Both the position numbers and the translations under genes were made by a program. The notes under the pieces are model-generated. The model ran no database searches, was not told the origin of the DNA, and was given only the letters and a program-made list of their open reading frames with translations. Positions 25,368-34,800 of a stretch of 64,000 bases of DNA are shown here, piece by piece (position 1 is the stretch's first letter; each line of letters opens with the position of its first letter). Origin of the DNA: Burkholderia sp. WSM2232 (GTDB lineage Bacteria > Pseudomonadota > Gammaproteobacteria > Burkholderiales > Burkholderiaceae); the NCBI RefSeq assembly GCF_000472545.1, contig NZ_AWZV01000007.1, positions 167 to 64,166 on the forward strand, in the 5' to 3' direction.

Positions 25368-25764
25368 GTGATTCCTGTTCTATTGCTCGCAGCATACTCG
25401 ATCTAGGGGTATACGGCATCAGGGAATAAGAAAATGGCAAATTCGGAAATTTGCGTTACGATAGATCCCGTATCAGTCCTCGACCTGACCCGCCACCCCG
25501 ACGGGAAAGGGCTTATCGAACCGGCCTCCGGCCGGTTTTTTTTCGCCCTTGACGCGCGTTTTTTCGGGGTGGAACGGAAAATCTGGAATGATCGGGGCGA
25601 CGTCGGCGGCGCTTTCGCGCGGCTTGGTAGTAACCGCGTAATTCGGAAAAATCGGCAAATTATGTTAAAGAATCGCTGACGGCTGCCGTTAAGTCCGTCA
25701 GAGCTCCGCGCAGCGCGCGCCGGGCCGAAGCCAACAAGAACGCGAAAAACGGAGGAGCAAACTC
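25368..25764. other. Divergent intergenic region with a terminator in its centre
   Basis: 397 bases between two divergently transcribed genes. It contains an inverted repeat GCAAATT-N4-AATTTGC at 25437-25454, a textbook terminator (see the next entry) and no convincing protein. The plus-strand frame from 25434 is read through the terminator and is unlikely to be coding. Confidence 0.5.
25519..25543 (+). terminator. Rho-independent terminator, possible 3' end of a small RNA
   Basis: AACCGGCC-TCC-GGCCGGTT is a perfect eight-base GC-rich stem with a three-base loop, followed on the plus strand by a run of eight T. Both flanking genes point away from it, so no annotated plus-strand transcript ends here. 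The simplest reading is an unannotated small RNA starting about 80-150 bases upstream. No promoter was identified with confidence. Confidence 0.7.
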
Positions 25765-27039
25765 ATGAGCCACGCCTGGCCGGGGACACTGACCGAGGCC
25801 GCCACGACGTTCGTCGCGCGGCAGCCCATCGTCGACAGGGGCGGGCGCATGGTCGCCTATGAACTGCTTTTCAGGGACGGCGATACTGCTGCTGCCGATA
25901 TAGCCGATGGCTTTGGCTGCACCGCGCATGTCGTCGAGCGCACCGTTGGCGCGTTGGGGCTTGACATGGTTCTGACAGGGCTCGATGGGTACATCAATTG
26001 CACGGCGCACTTCCTGCACTCAGGGGTGCCCCAGATCCTGACCGGTGGGCGATTCGTGCTCGAGGTTCTCGAATCGTGCGAACTGGACGGGGCGCTCAGA
26101 AAGCGCTGCAACGCATTGCGCGCGGCAGGTCTGCGGATTGCGCTGGATGACGTGGCAGAGCTTAGCCCCGCGATCGAAGCCTTCCTGCCGGCAGTCGACA
26201 TCGTCAAGCTCGAATGGCCGGCGCTGGATGCGACCACCGCGCGAGCGATGGTCCGGGAGCTCAAGCGCGCCGGAAAGATTGTGGTTGCCGAGAAGGTGGA
26301 CGACCGCGAGCAATGGCAAAACGCGATTAACTGGGGATGCGACATGGTGCAGGGGTTCTACTTCAGCCGGCCGCAGATCATGGAGGCGCGGCGTCTTGTG
26401 CCCGACCTCGGGCAACTGCTGGAGCTGTTGAACCTGATCATCAACGATGCTTGCGATCATCGCATCATCCGCGCCCTGTCGGACATGCCGGTGCTCGTCA
26501 CGCAGGTGTTGAGACTCGCCAACTGTTCGGGTAACGCAAATCCTAAGCGGACTGCGATTGCGTCGCTACATCAGGCGCTCGCGACGATCGGGACGACCCG
26601 GCTCTTCCAGTGGTGCAGTCTGCTGCTCTACAACCATTCGGACCCCGACGCCGTCTGTCGGGATCCGCTGCTCGCGCTCGCGAGGCAACGCGCGTCGTTC
26701 ATGTTGCAGGCGGCTCTCTCCGAGGACCCTCGCGCAACGGCGTTTGCACAGACCGCTTACCTGACAGGCATGCTCTCGCTGCTGCATGTCATCTGGGGGC
26801 GGCAGCAGGACGAGTTCGTGGAGACGCTCCCGCTTGAGCGTGGCATGAAGGCCGCCCTCGTCGATCGCTGCGGCAGGCTCGGGGAGCTGCTGACGGGCGC
26901 CGAAATCTTCGAGGGTAAGCCGCGTTCACTAGTAGCAGATCCCGGGCACCACGATGCGCAAACGCGCGACCGCTCTGCTGAGCAGCCCGGCATCGGGCAC
27001 GAGAATGGCCCCTTGAACGAGGCGTTGCCCGTCTGTTGA
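25765..27039 (+). CDS. EAL-HDOD (YuxH-like) signalling protein
   Basis: This is a 424-residue protein. Residues 15-205 form an EAL-type domain (FVARQPIVDRGGRMVAYELL, FVLEVLESCEL, LRIALDDVAEL, VDIVKLEWPAL, IVVAEKVDDREQ, MVQGFYFSRP). Residues 210-390 form an HDOD domain (LLNLIINDACDHRIIRALSD, VLRLANCSGN, ALATIGTTRLFQWCSLLLY). The E-x-L motif reads Y-E-L-L, but several metal-binding residues of active phosphodiesterases are altered (L-D-D-V-A in place of D-D-F-G). It therefore probably binds or senses cyclic-di-GMP and does not degrade it. HDOD partners typically link to motility and signalling. It is followed 135 bases later by a chemoreceptor on the same strand. The ATG is preceded by GGAGGAGCAAACTC. 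Confidence 0.87.
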   Translation: MSHAWPGTLTEAATTFVARQPIVDRGGRMVAYELLFRDGDTAAADIADGFGCTAHVVERTVGALGLDMVLTGLDGYINCTAHFLHSGVPQILTGGRFVLEVLESCELDGALRKRCNALRAAGLRIALDDVAELSPAIEAFLPAVDIVKLEWPALDATTARAMVRELKRAGKIVVAEKVDDREQWQNAINWGCDMVQGFYFSRPQIMEARRLVPDLGQLLELLNLIINDACDHRIIRALSDMPVLVTQVLRLANCSGNANPKRTAIASLHQALATIGTTRLFQWCSLLLYNHSDPDAVCRDPLLALARQRASFMLQAALSEDPRATAFAQTAYLTGMLSLLHVIWGRQQDEFVETLPLERGMKAALVDRCGRLGELLTGAEIFEGKPRSLVADPGHHDAQTRDRSAEQPGIGHENGPLNEALPVC

Positions 27040-27174
27040 ATCGGGCAGGCGCCCGGGACACCGTACACGAAAGAAGCATCCCCAACAGCAACCTGATGAA
27101 AGCTTTTCTAGCCCCGAGGCCATTCGGACTGGCAGAGCGAAACCGTTAAGCAGAATTTCAAACTGGAGAATCAC

Positions 27175-28872
27175 ATGAAATACTTAGGTAACCTACGAAT
27201 TGGAACCCGCCTGCGGGTGGGGTTCGGCATTACGCTGCTACTGCTTATGATGACGGGCGGGCTGGCGATGCTGCAGGCGTCGAGAATCTATGCAGGAACT
27301 GAGGAAATCGCCGACAACTGGCTTGCCAGCGTTCAGACGCTGGGCGAGATCAGGGCGCTCGCTAACGGCGTGCGCCGGGCGAGCTTGCGATCCGTGCTGG
27401 AGAGCGAGGCTACAGCGAAGCAGAGCCAGCGCGCGCAGCACGACGCCGCACTGTCATCCTTCAAGGCCGCTATGGCAAGCTATGAGAAGCTCGTGTCATC
27501 GCCCCAGGAGCAGGAGATCTTCGGCAATCTGACCAAAGCCTGGGCCGCATTCGAGACTTCCGACACGAAGCTGCTTCAGCTATCGGAATCGGGCGATGCC
27601 GGCTTTGCCGCTGCCAGGTCGCTGGCGACAGGCGAGTCAGCAACGCTGTTCACTCAGGCGCTGCAGCTCGTCGAGCAGGACGTGAATCTCAATCGCGCTG
27701 GCGCGGCCGCCGCCACGACAGATGCAGCAGGAAATTATCACGCGACCATCGTGCTGACCGGCGTGCTGTGCGGCGCGGCCCTGCTGCTGTCTGTCGTCGT
27801 TGCATGGCTGATTACCCGTTCCATCGTCGCTCCGCTCGAACGGGCGGTTGGTATAGCCGAGACGGTGGCGCGCGGCGACCTCACGTCGGAGATCGAAGTG
27901 TCCGGTCGTGACGAGACCAGCCAGCTTCTGCTCGCGCTGCGCAACATGAACGCACGGCTGCTGGACGTGGTGAGCCGCGTGCGCTCGAGCAGCGAAAGCA
28001 TCGCCACCGGTTCCGCACAGATTGCCGCGGGCAACACTGACCTGAGCCAGCGTACCGAGGAGCAGGCTGCATCGCTCGAGGAAACGGCGGCCAGCATGGA
28101 GCAGTTGACGGCGACGGTCAAACAGAACACGGACAACGCCCGCCAGGGCAACACGCTCGCCAGCAATGCATCGGAGGTGGCAGCCAGAGGCGGTCAGGTC
28201 GTTGCCGAGGTCGTTGACACCATGCACGACATTTCCGACAGTTCGGCAAAAGTGGCTGAAATCATTGCTGTCATCGAGGGAATCGCTTTCCAGACAAACA
28301 TACTCGCGCTGAATGCCGCTGTTGAGGCTGCACGGGCTGGCGAAGAAGGCCGGGGCTTTGCCGTCGTGGCGAGCGAAGTGCGGGGGCTTGCGCAGCGCAG
28401 CGCTTCTGCTGCGCGGGAAATCAAGGAGCTGATCAACCAGTCGGTGGCCAAAGTGGAGGCGGGCACGTTGCTCGTCGACAATGCGGGTGCCACGATGAAG
28501 GAAGTGGTCCACTCGGTAAAGCGTGTCACCGACCTCATGGGCGAAATTGCGTCGGCATCGGTTGAGCAACATACCGGTATCGAACAGGTCAATCAGGCCG
28601 TCATGCAGATGGACGAGGTCACGCAACAGAATGCGGCGCTGGTGGAGGAGGCTTCGGCAGCAGCGCAATCGATGGCATCGCAGTCGAGCACGTTGCGCGA
28701 ACTGGTCTCGGTTTTCCGCCTGCCTCCTTCAAGCGCAGGCACAGCCGGTCCGCCCGAGACGCTGAGCGCGGCTCCCGGGCGTGCGGCGCGGAAGGCGGCA
28801 AGCGTTGGTCAACGCAGGCCCAACGCCGCAGTCGCTGCCAACGAAAGCAGTACGAGCTGGCAGTCGTTCTAA
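27175..28872 (+). CDS. Methyl-accepting chemotaxis protein with a C-terminal W-x-x-F tail
   Basis: This is a 565-residue receptor. Helix 1 is [21 protein letters not shown] roughly 160-residue four-helix-bundle periplasmic region follows, then helix 2 ([20 protein letters not shown]), a HAMP domain ([20 protein letters not shown]), methylation helices ([20 protein letters not shown]), and the conserved hairpin ([20 protein letters not shown], then [16 protein letters not shown]). After a flexible linker it ends SWQSF, the tryptophan-x-x-phenylalanine type of pentapeptide that tethers CheR and CheB in Tar/Tsr. GGAGA precedes the ATG. The ligand is unknown; no HAMP or tip residues look missing. 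No che genes lie in the window, so it must use distant ones. Confidence 0.95.
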   Translation: MKYLGNLRIGTRLRVGFGITLLLLMMTGGLAMLQASRIYAGTEEIADNWLASVQTLGEIRALANGVRRASLRSVLESEATAKQSQRAQHDAALSSFKAAMASYEKLVSSPQEQEIFGNLTKAWAAFETSDTKLLQLSESGDAGFAAARSLATGESATLFTQALQLVEQDVNLNRAGAAAATTDAAGNYHATIVLTGVLCGAALLLSVVVAWLITRSIVAPLERAVGIAETVARGDLTSEIEVSGRDETSQLLLALRNMNARLLDVVSRVRSSSESIATGSAQIAAGNTDLSQRTEEQAASLEETAASMEQLTATVKQNTDNARQGNTLASNASEVAARGGQVVAEVVDTMHDISDSSAKVAEIIAVIEGIAFQTNILALNAAVEAARAGEEGRGFAVVASEVRGLAQRSASAAREIKELINQSVAKVEAGTLLVDNAGATMKEVVHSVKRVTDLMGEIASASVEQHTGIEQVNQAVMQMDEVTQQNAALVEEASAAAQSMASQSSTLRELVSVFRLPPSSAGTAGPPETLSAAPGRAARKAASVGQRRPNAAVAANESSTSWQSF

Positions 28873-29068
28873 CTGGTGGCCCGCACGCTCTGCCGCTCGA
28901 ATTGGCTGGAAAGTGCTATTCGGCGCGACGCGCGTCGCTGCGCAAAGCGCGTGCTGACAGGTCCATTTTCGCTTTTTTAGCCGACGTTCCTTCGCTCCAC
29001 GCCCGTCGAAAGTGAAGGAACTGCTAAATGACTATGCGAAAATGCACTACACCCATCCCGGAGCAAGC

Positions 29069-31429
29069 ATGGCCCAATTGCACTCCTCACCGCCGTCGTC
29101 GGCGGCCGAAGCCGAATGCGCGCGAGAACCCATCCATATTCCAGGCGGTATTCAACCGCACGGGTTCCTGTTTAGCGTTGCTCCGGATGGAACGTTGCTG
29201 CAAGCCAGCGCCAATATCGCCACGTTGACGGGTTCATCCGCAGAAAGCGCGCTGGGCCGTCCCATCGCTCATGTTCTCGGCGACGAATGGAGCGCGCGCA
29301 TTATCAGCGGTCTGGCCTCTCAAGAGGCCGAAGGTGTTCCGCTGTACATCGGTTCGATGAGCGACCCGCGCGGCGACACAGCGGATGCGCGAATCGGGCC
29401 TTTCGCCGTGGTCGTGCACCGCTATCAGGGCGTTCTGTTTGTCGAACTCGAACCGGCGCTCGGCACCGAGGACGTTTTCTCTTCGATGTACCCGCTGGTG
29501 CGCACCTTCATCAATCGTCTCGAAGAGGCGAACAGTGTGCCGCGCCTCGCACAGCTTGCTGCCGACGAAGTGCGCCGTATCACAGGATACGGCCGCACGC
29601 TCGTCTATAACTTCGATGATGCCGGGGTTGGTCATGTGATCGCCGAAAACATCCAGCCGGGATACACCTCTTACATCGACCAGCACTTTCCGGGCTCCGA
29701 CATTCCGGCTCAAGCCCGTGAACTCTATGTGCGCAACCGCATCCGTCTGATCGCCGACGCCGCTTATCAGGCCTCGCCGCTCGTACCGTCTCTGCATCCG
29801 TCCACGGGCCGGCCCACCGATCTCACGTACGCCTCGCTGCGCAGCGTGTCGCCCGTGCATGTGCAATACATGAAGAATATGGATACGCTGTCTTCCATGT
29901 CCATGTCGATCGTGGTGAGGGGCAAGTTGTGGGGCCTCATCTCGTGCCATCACGCTAGCGCACGCGTGCCGCCATTCGAAGTGCGCATGGCGTGCGAACA
30001 CATCGCACAGGTGCTGTCGTTGCAGATCGAATCGAAGGAAGATCATGCGCAAGCCGAATACCGGCTCAAACTGCGCCGCACACTGACTCGGCTGCTCGGC
30101 GTGATGGCCGATGCAGACAGTTTTACTGAAACGCTCGCGAGCGATCCCGCCGATCTTCTTGCACTGACCGCCGCAGACGGCGCAGCTATTGTGTTCGACG
30201 GCCGCATCCAGTTGATCGGCGCTACGCCGTCCGAAGAAGAGGTGGGCAAACTGGTCGAATGGCTGGATTCGAAAAGCGAGGAGACGTTCGATACCGACGT
30301 GCTCGGCTTCACCTGCCCGGTGCTGCCGGCCAACCCGAACTACGCCGGTCTGCTGGCCATATCTATTTCGACGTTGTTCAGGAATTACGTGCTGTGGTTC
30401 CGCAAGGAGGCCATCCAGACAATCAAATGGGCCGGCGATCCGCGGCTGAAACTGGCAAATCTTGCTCCCTCGCTGTCGCCGCGCAGGAGCTTCGAGGTCT
30501 GGACGGACACCGTGCGAGACCGCTCGCTCGCCTGGAGTCCCGCCGAAGTCGAAATCGCGGCTGAGTTTCGTGCCGCTTTGCTCGGCATCGTGCTGCGCCG
30601 TGCCGAAGAGTTGGCGCAACTCGCGCAGGAACTCGGGCGCGCCAACAAAGAACTCGAAGGTTTCTCCTACACCGTGTCGCACGATTTGCGCGCGCCGTTG
30701 CGGCACATTGCGAGTTTCGCGGACCTGCTGCGTCAGATGGAGAACGACGCGCTGTCCGAGCGCGGTCAACACTTTCTGGAACGAATCATCTCGTCGGCGA
30801 AGTTCGGCGGCGAACTGGTCGACGATCTGCTCGCCTTCTCGCAAATGAGCCGCGCGGCACTGCGTCCGCAACCGTTCGACGTGAACGCGCTGGTCGAGTC
30901 GCTCATCGCCGACGAAGCCAAGCATACGGCTCACCGCAACATCGAGTGGCACGTCGGCGATCTCGGCGAGGTCACGGCCGATGCGACGCTGATTCACATC
31001 GTGCTGCGCAATCTGATCGAGAATGCCGTAAAATTTACGGCTACCCGAGATCCGGCCATCATCGAAATCGGCCGTTACGCGGGCACGGGCCAACTCGCCG
31101 ACCAGGAAGTTTTCTTCGTGAAGGACAACGGCGTGGGCTTCGACATGCTCTATGTCGACAAGCTGTTCGAGGTCTTCCAACGCCTGCATCGTATGGAAGA
31201 ATTCGGCGGCACGGGCATTGGACTTGCAAGCGTCAAACGGATCATCGAACGCCACGGCGGCAAGGCCTGGGCCGAGGGCGAAGCGGAGAAAGGCGCAACC
31301 GTGAGTTTTTCTTTGCCTCATTCCCTTCACGTGGCGGCGAGCGAGAGCGATGAATCTTCGGCTATCTCAACGGCACGGTCCAGCGCGTTGCTGACAGGTA
31401 AGCGCATGCGCGTTGTGCGCAAAGGCTGA
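29069..31429 (+). CDS. Bacteriophytochrome histidine kinase
   Basis: This is a 786-residue red/far-red light sensor that binds biliverdin. Cys17 in AECAREPIHIPGGIQPHG is the expected chromophore-linking cysteine before the PAS domain (about 20-130). The GAF domain (about 140-310) has the FPGSDIPAQARELY motif, and the PHY domain (about 320-500) has a tongue motif, P-R-R-S-F, near 470. The HisKA/HATPase part has SHDLRAPLRHI (His about 537), NLIENAVKF, DNGVGFDM and GTGIGLASV. I chose ATG 29069 because it has GGAG seven bases upstream; a GTG at 29012 would add 19 residues. A response-regulator gene follows within about 30 bases, and a heme oxygenase gene that could make biliverdin lies 2.2 kb away. 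Confidence 0.95.
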   Translation: MAQLHSSPPSSAAEAECAREPIHIPGGIQPHGFLFSVAPDGTLLQASANIATLTGSSAESALGRPIAHVLGDEWSARIISGLASQEAEGVPLYIGSMSDPRGDTADARIGPFAVVVHRYQGVLFVELEPALGTEDVFSSMYPLVRTFINRLEEANSVPRLAQLAADEVRRITGYGRTLVYNFDDAGVGHVIAENIQPGYTSYIDQHFPGSDIPAQARELYVRNRIRLIADAAYQASPLVPSLHPSTGRPTDLTYASLRSVSPVHVQYMKNMDTLSSMSMSIVVRGKLWGLISCHHASARVPPFEVRMACEHIAQVLSLQIESKEDHAQAEYRLKLRRTLTRLLGVMADADSFTETLASDPADLLALTAADGAAIVFDGRIQLIGATPSEEEVGKLVEWLDSKSEETFDTDVLGFTCPVLPANPNYAGLLAISISTLFRNYVLWFRKEAIQTIKWAGDPRLKLANLAPSLSPRRSFEVWTDTVRDRSLAWSPAEVEIAAEFRAALLGIVLRRAEELAQLAQELGRANKELEGFSYTVSHDLRAPLRHIASFADLLRQMENDALSERGQHFLERIISSAKFGGELVDDLLAFSQMSRAALRPQPFDVNALVESLIADEAKHTAHRNIEWHVGDLGEVTADATLIHIVLRNLIENAVKFTATRDPAIIEIGRYAGTGQLADQEVFFVKDNGVGFDMLYVDKLFEVFQRLHRMEEFGGTGIGLASVKRIIERHGGKAWAEGEAEKGATVSFSLPHSLHVAASESDESSAISTARSSALLTGKRMRVVRKG

Positions 31430-31459
31430 AAATGGTGAACAGGAATGGAGGAAAAGCGC

Positions 31460-31900
31460 GTGCTGAAACCAATTCTGCTGGTTGAAGACAATCCCAACGA
31501 CATCGAACTTACGCTGATCGCGCTCGAAAAGACGCGGCTCGCGAATCCGGTCGTGTCGTTGCGCGACGGAGAAGAAGCTCTGCAATGGCTGCGCCGCGAA
31601 GGGCGCTGGGCGGAGCGCAGCGAAGGAAGTCCGGCCGTTATCCTGCTGGACAAGAAACTGCCCAAGGTGGACGGTCATGAGGTGTTGAAGTCCGTTCGTG
31701 AAGACGAGGAGCTTCGGCGCATTCCAGTGGTGATGCTCACTTCTTCTCGCGAGGAAAGCGACTTGCTGCGCAGTTATGACCTTGGCGTGAACGCGTACGT
31801 GGTGAAGCCGGTCCAGTTCGACGACTTCATGGACGCCATTAAAGATCTCGGCGTTTTCTGGGCCGTGCTCAACGAACCGCCGCCGCACCCGCGCGCATGA
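31460..31900 (+). CDS. Single-domain response regulator (phytochrome partner, Rcp1-like)
   Basis: This is about 146 residues, only a receiver domain. ILLVEDNPNDIELTLIAL supplies the acidic pair, AVILLDKKLPKVDGHEV the phosphorylated aspartate, IPVVMLTSSREE the threonine/serine switch, and YVVKPVQFDDF the lysine and cis-proline. Rcp1-type regulators follow phytochromes directly and accept their phosphate. The GTG start at 31460 is preferred because GGAGG lies seven bases before it; an ATG at 31445 in the same frame would add five residues but has a poorly spaced site. There is no output domain, so it probably signals by protein contact. Its stop is 15 bases from the stop of the convergent kinase gene. 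Confidence 0.92.
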   Translation: MLKPILLVEDNPNDIELTLIALEKTRLANPVVSLRDGEEALQWLRREGRWAERSEGSPAVILLDKKLPKVDGHEVLKSVREDEELRRIPVVMLTSSREESDLLRSYDLGVNAYVVKPVQFDDFMDAIKDLGVFWAVLNEPPPHPRA

Positions 31901-31915
31901 ACGCCTATGCTGGCG

Positions 31916-33592
31916 CTAGCGGTATAGGGGCAGCCTGACACGGAAGGTGGCGCCATGCCCCAGGCCCGCACTTTCCGCGACGATCGTACCGTTGTGCAGG
32001 TCCACCAGATTCTTCACGAGCCACAAGCCTAAACCGAGCCCGGCAACACGTCCGGAGCCGTGCGCTGCGAACTGCTGGAAACGTTCGAAAATGCGTTGGA
32101 GCGATTGGTCGTCCAGACCGACGCCGGTGTCTCGCACAGCCAGTTCCACGTGCTCAGTGTCGGCTTTCACCCACAATTCAATCGCTCCGGTCGTGCAGAA
32201 CTTGCGCGCATTCGACAACAGGTTCCACACCACCTGCTTCATGCGGCTTTCGTCCGCCAGAACGGTAACCGAAGCGAGATCGTCGGCGATCAGGCGCAAG
32301 CCTTTTGCTTCCACGTCAATTCGCATATCTTCGGCGACATTGCCCGCCAGTGCGCCGAGATCCACCGGGCTCATGTTGACTGACAGTTTTCCCGTGACGA
32401 TTGCGCCGCTGTCCAGCAGATCGTCGACCATGTGGGCAAGCTGACGTGCGTTGCGGCTGATCACGCCGGCAGCACGCGGCGCGACCTGTGACGGCTCGCT
32501 CGAGCGTTCCAGCAGATGCGTCCAGGAAATGATTGCCGAGAGCGGCGAGCGCAGTTCGTGACTGACCGTCGTGACGAAGTGGTCCATTGCGGTGGCGAGA
32601 CGTTCGCTCTGCTCACGCGCCCGCTTTTCCGACAATGCGATCTGCTGCTGCTCCAGTTCCGCTTCTTTACGCGTGGTGATGTCCAGTGTGAAGCCGATGA
32701 CCGAATTGAGCGTACCGTCCGGCAGAAAACGGCCAACGCCGCGCACGAGAATCCAGCGGATCGACCCGGTAGTCCAGCCTACCCGGAAGTCCACTTCGAA
32801 ATGATCCCGGCTCGCAACGGCCATGTTCATTGCGTCGCGCAAACGGCCACTGTCTTCCGGATGCGCGATCTCGCCGAATAGCCGCTGCTCGGTAATCACC
32901 GACGTGCTCACGAGACCGAGATTGGTCTTGCACTGATCCGTACAGTTGATGAGGCGGGTACGCGGGTCCAACTCCCAGGCGCCCAGTTGTGAAAACTCGA
33001 GCGCGAGCTGGAAGCGCTCTTCGTGTTCGCGCAACTGTTGTTTGGCTTCCTGCGCAACCACCAGGCGAAGCTGCGCCTGCGAGCGCAGCTTGGCGCGCTC
33101 ACGCTGTTGACGTTCGTATTCGTCGACGCGGTCGGTGACTTCGCTGACGCGCAGCGCGATATACGCGTTGCCGTCGTGCGCCGTAGCGAGCAGCGTCGCC
33201 TTGACTCGCCAGTAACGCGCCGCAAGCTGTGGGGCAGATGCTTCAGGATCGGAAACGGGTTCACGCGCTGCTGCCGTCGCGCGCGGCGGCGTTTCATAGC
33301 GGAACAGGGTCGACCATTTTGACTCGCCGGGAACGAGGTCGGCTAGCGCGCTGTCGAGCCACGAGCGCCGGGCTTCGCGTTGTTCGCGCGGACCGAACTG
33401 GTTGATGTCGAAAATCGATTTGCCAAGCACGTTGCTCGATGACTGATCCACCAGGCTGCGGTAGCTCGCGTTTGCATGCAGTATCCTGAACTGCCGATCG
33501 AGGATCAGATACGCATCCGGTAGCAAGTCGAAAGCCGCCGCTGCATCGAGCGGATACGGCGGCGCTGAACTGTCCTCATGGCAGCGATTCAT
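31916..33592 (-). CDS. PAS-domain sensor histidine kinase
   Basis: This is a 558-residue cytoplasmic kinase with no transmembrane helix. PAS 1 spans about 15-160 (FDLLPDAYLILDRQFRILHA). A coiled-coil linker (QQRERAKLRSQAQLRLVVAQ) follows. PAS 2 with PAC spans about 190-320 (FQLALEFSQLGAWELDPRT, SVIGFTLDITTRKEAELEQ). HisKA has VTTVSHELRSPLSAIIS with the phospho-histidine, and HATPase has VVWNLLSNARKF, DTGVGLDD and GLGLGLWLVKNL. All catalytic motifs are present. It starts 18 bases after the heme oxygenase stop and is therefore co-transcribed with it, convergent with the phytochrome-regulator pair. The ligand is unknown; it may share the Rcp1-like regulator (inference). Confidence 0.93.
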   Translation of the reverse strand: MNRCHEDSSAPPYPLDAAAAFDLLPDAYLILDRQFRILHANASYRSLVDQSSSNVLGKSIFDINQFGPREQREARRSWLDSALADLVPGESKWSTLFRYETPPRATAAAREPVSDPEASAPQLAARYWRVKATLLATAHDGNAYIALRVSEVTDRVDEYERQQRERAKLRSQAQLRLVVAQEAKQQLREHEERFQLALEFSQLGAWELDPRTRLINCTDQCKTNLGLVSTSVITEQRLFGEIAHPEDSGRLRDAMNMAVASRDHFEVDFRVGWTTGSIRWILVRGVGRFLPDGTLNSVIGFTLDITTRKEAELEQQQIALSEKRAREQSERLATAMDHFVTTVSHELRSPLSAIISWTHLLERSSEPSQVAPRAAGVISRNARQLAHMVDDLLDSGAIVTGKLSVNMSPVDLGALAGNVAEDMRIDVEAKGLRLIADDLASVTVLADESRMKQVVWNLLSNARKFCTTGAIELWVKADTEHVELAVRDTGVGLDDQSLQRIFERFQQFAAHGSGRVAGLGLGLWLVKNLVDLHNGTIVAESAGLGHGATFRVRLPLYR

Positions 33593-33610
33593 GGCGTGGG
33601 CGCCCGGGGA

Positions 33611-34381
33611 TTAGTCGGCATTTATGCCGCCAGCGAGAGCGGAACAGGGCACGAGTTCGATGAGAAGTGCGAACGCGTCTGACGCGCCGCGGCACGCTTC
33701 ATGAATCTTCGCTTCGGTGTCCAGGCCGGCGCACATGGCTTGAACGAAAGCGGGCCAACGTTTGCCCGGCGCCCCGCGACCAAGTGCGAGATAGTCGAGA
33801 GGATGGGGCGCCAGGCGTTCTTTGAGACGATCATAGAGAACCGCACCGCCTAGCTGGGAACCCTCGATCACGTAGCACACGCCCCAGCGATAAGCGGCGC
33901 TTTCGCTGCGACTTCGCCAATTGGGTTGTTCATCGGGTTGCTCATTAGCCGGCGGCATTGTGATGCGCCCTTGGGCATTCACACAAGGGTGCGATAGATC
34001 CGCCTCGATCAATGCGAGGCGGTTCACCGGCGACACGACATGGGTAGCCTGCGGCCCGTCGCTGAACTGCTGCAACCATGCTTCGAGTTGCCGAAGCCAT
34101 TCGCGCAGAATGCCCAGGTGTGCGACGTAGTCGTCACGCGAGACGCTATTCACCGACAGCGGCATGAGTTGATGCGTCAACTCGTGTTGTTTCGAAGTCG
34201 CTGCGCGCAATGCGGCGAGTACGCGTTGTTTATCACTTCTCGGGCCAGCGGGTTCTCTGGCGATATCGATTTGGTCGGTCAACGTGCGAATGGAACCTGG
34301 AAGTTGCGGAATCAGACGAAGAGGCGAAACATAAAAGCACAGATGACGCAGCGAAGTCGTTGCGAGATATTTGCTGAGCAC
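33611..34381 (-). CDS. Biliverdin-producing heme oxygenase (BphO-type)
   Basis: The frame is 256 residues and contains a heme-oxygenase fold. RVLAALRAATSKQHELTHQL has histidines at 66 and 70, in the position of the proximal-ligand helix. YVAHLGILREWLRQLEAWL and RWGVCYVIEGSQLGGAVLYD correspond to the distal glycine-rich helix G-S-x-L-G-G. The enzyme opens heme to biliverdin, iron and carbon monoxide; biliverdin is the chromophore of the phytochrome encoded nearby. The first 45 residues from the GTG at 34381 do not look like the family, so the real start may be an internal TTG or GTG. It leads a two-gene unit with the PAS kinase. Confidence 0.85.
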   Translation of the reverse strand: MLSKYLATTSLRHLCFYVSPLRLIPQLPGSIRTLTDQIDIAREPAGPRSDKQRVLAALRAATSKQHELTHQLMPLSVNSVSRDDYVAHLGILREWLRQLEAWLQQFSDGPQATHVVSPVNRLALIEADLSHPCVNAQGRITMPPANEQPDEQPNWRSRSESAAYRWGVCYVIEGSQLGGAVLYDRLKERLAPHPLDYLALGRGAPGKRWPAFVQAMCAGLDTEAKIHEACRGASDAFALLIELVPCSALAGGINAD

Positions 34382-34800
34382 GACCGTGCAAGCATTCTAA
34401 AGCAACAAGCGCAGACGTATTAGCGCCGCCGCAAATGACGTGCGCCCCGTTCGCTCAATGCGAAAATATCAGCAGCAGCATGCAAGAATTTCCGATGAGT
34501 TAGTTGCGAGTCGGCATCGGTAATTCGTGCACTCCTTTCTGTTGAGAGGTCCACAACGTATAACACGACACATCATTCAGTGCATGGCTCTTTCCCCGTT
34601 GCGCTGTCCATGTGCGCATCGCTTCCATTGCGCAGGGACATCGGCACGTCGGTAGCATGCACCGCGCTGAACAATCTCCGGGAACCTTGCACGACGGCGC
34701 GTAGGTGAAATATGACTCCAAGGCCGCGCTCGATGGCACCTAACTTCGGACCTTCACGGCTCGGGCGGCGTCGGGAACAGAGCGGGCATCGCATGCGATG
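34382..34800. other. Intergenic stretch, nothing recognised
   Basis: About 420 bases upstream of the heme oxygenase gene. Short minus-strand frames are present, but none has family motifs. It should include the heme oxygenase promoter. Confidence 0.4.

Noticed and set aside
25434..25679. 81-codon frame across the orphan terminator
   Set aside because: It would have to be transcribed through a perfect terminator and has no recognisable product.
27637..28668. A 343-codon frame antisense to the chemoreceptor
   Set aside because: Codon-bias shadow; the sense strand has the complete signalling hairpin.
29234..31330. A nearly 700-codon open frame antisense to the phytochrome gene
   Set aside because: It is the mirror frame of a GC-rich gene; its histidine/arginine-rich translation has no motif, while the sense strand encodes all phytochrome domains.
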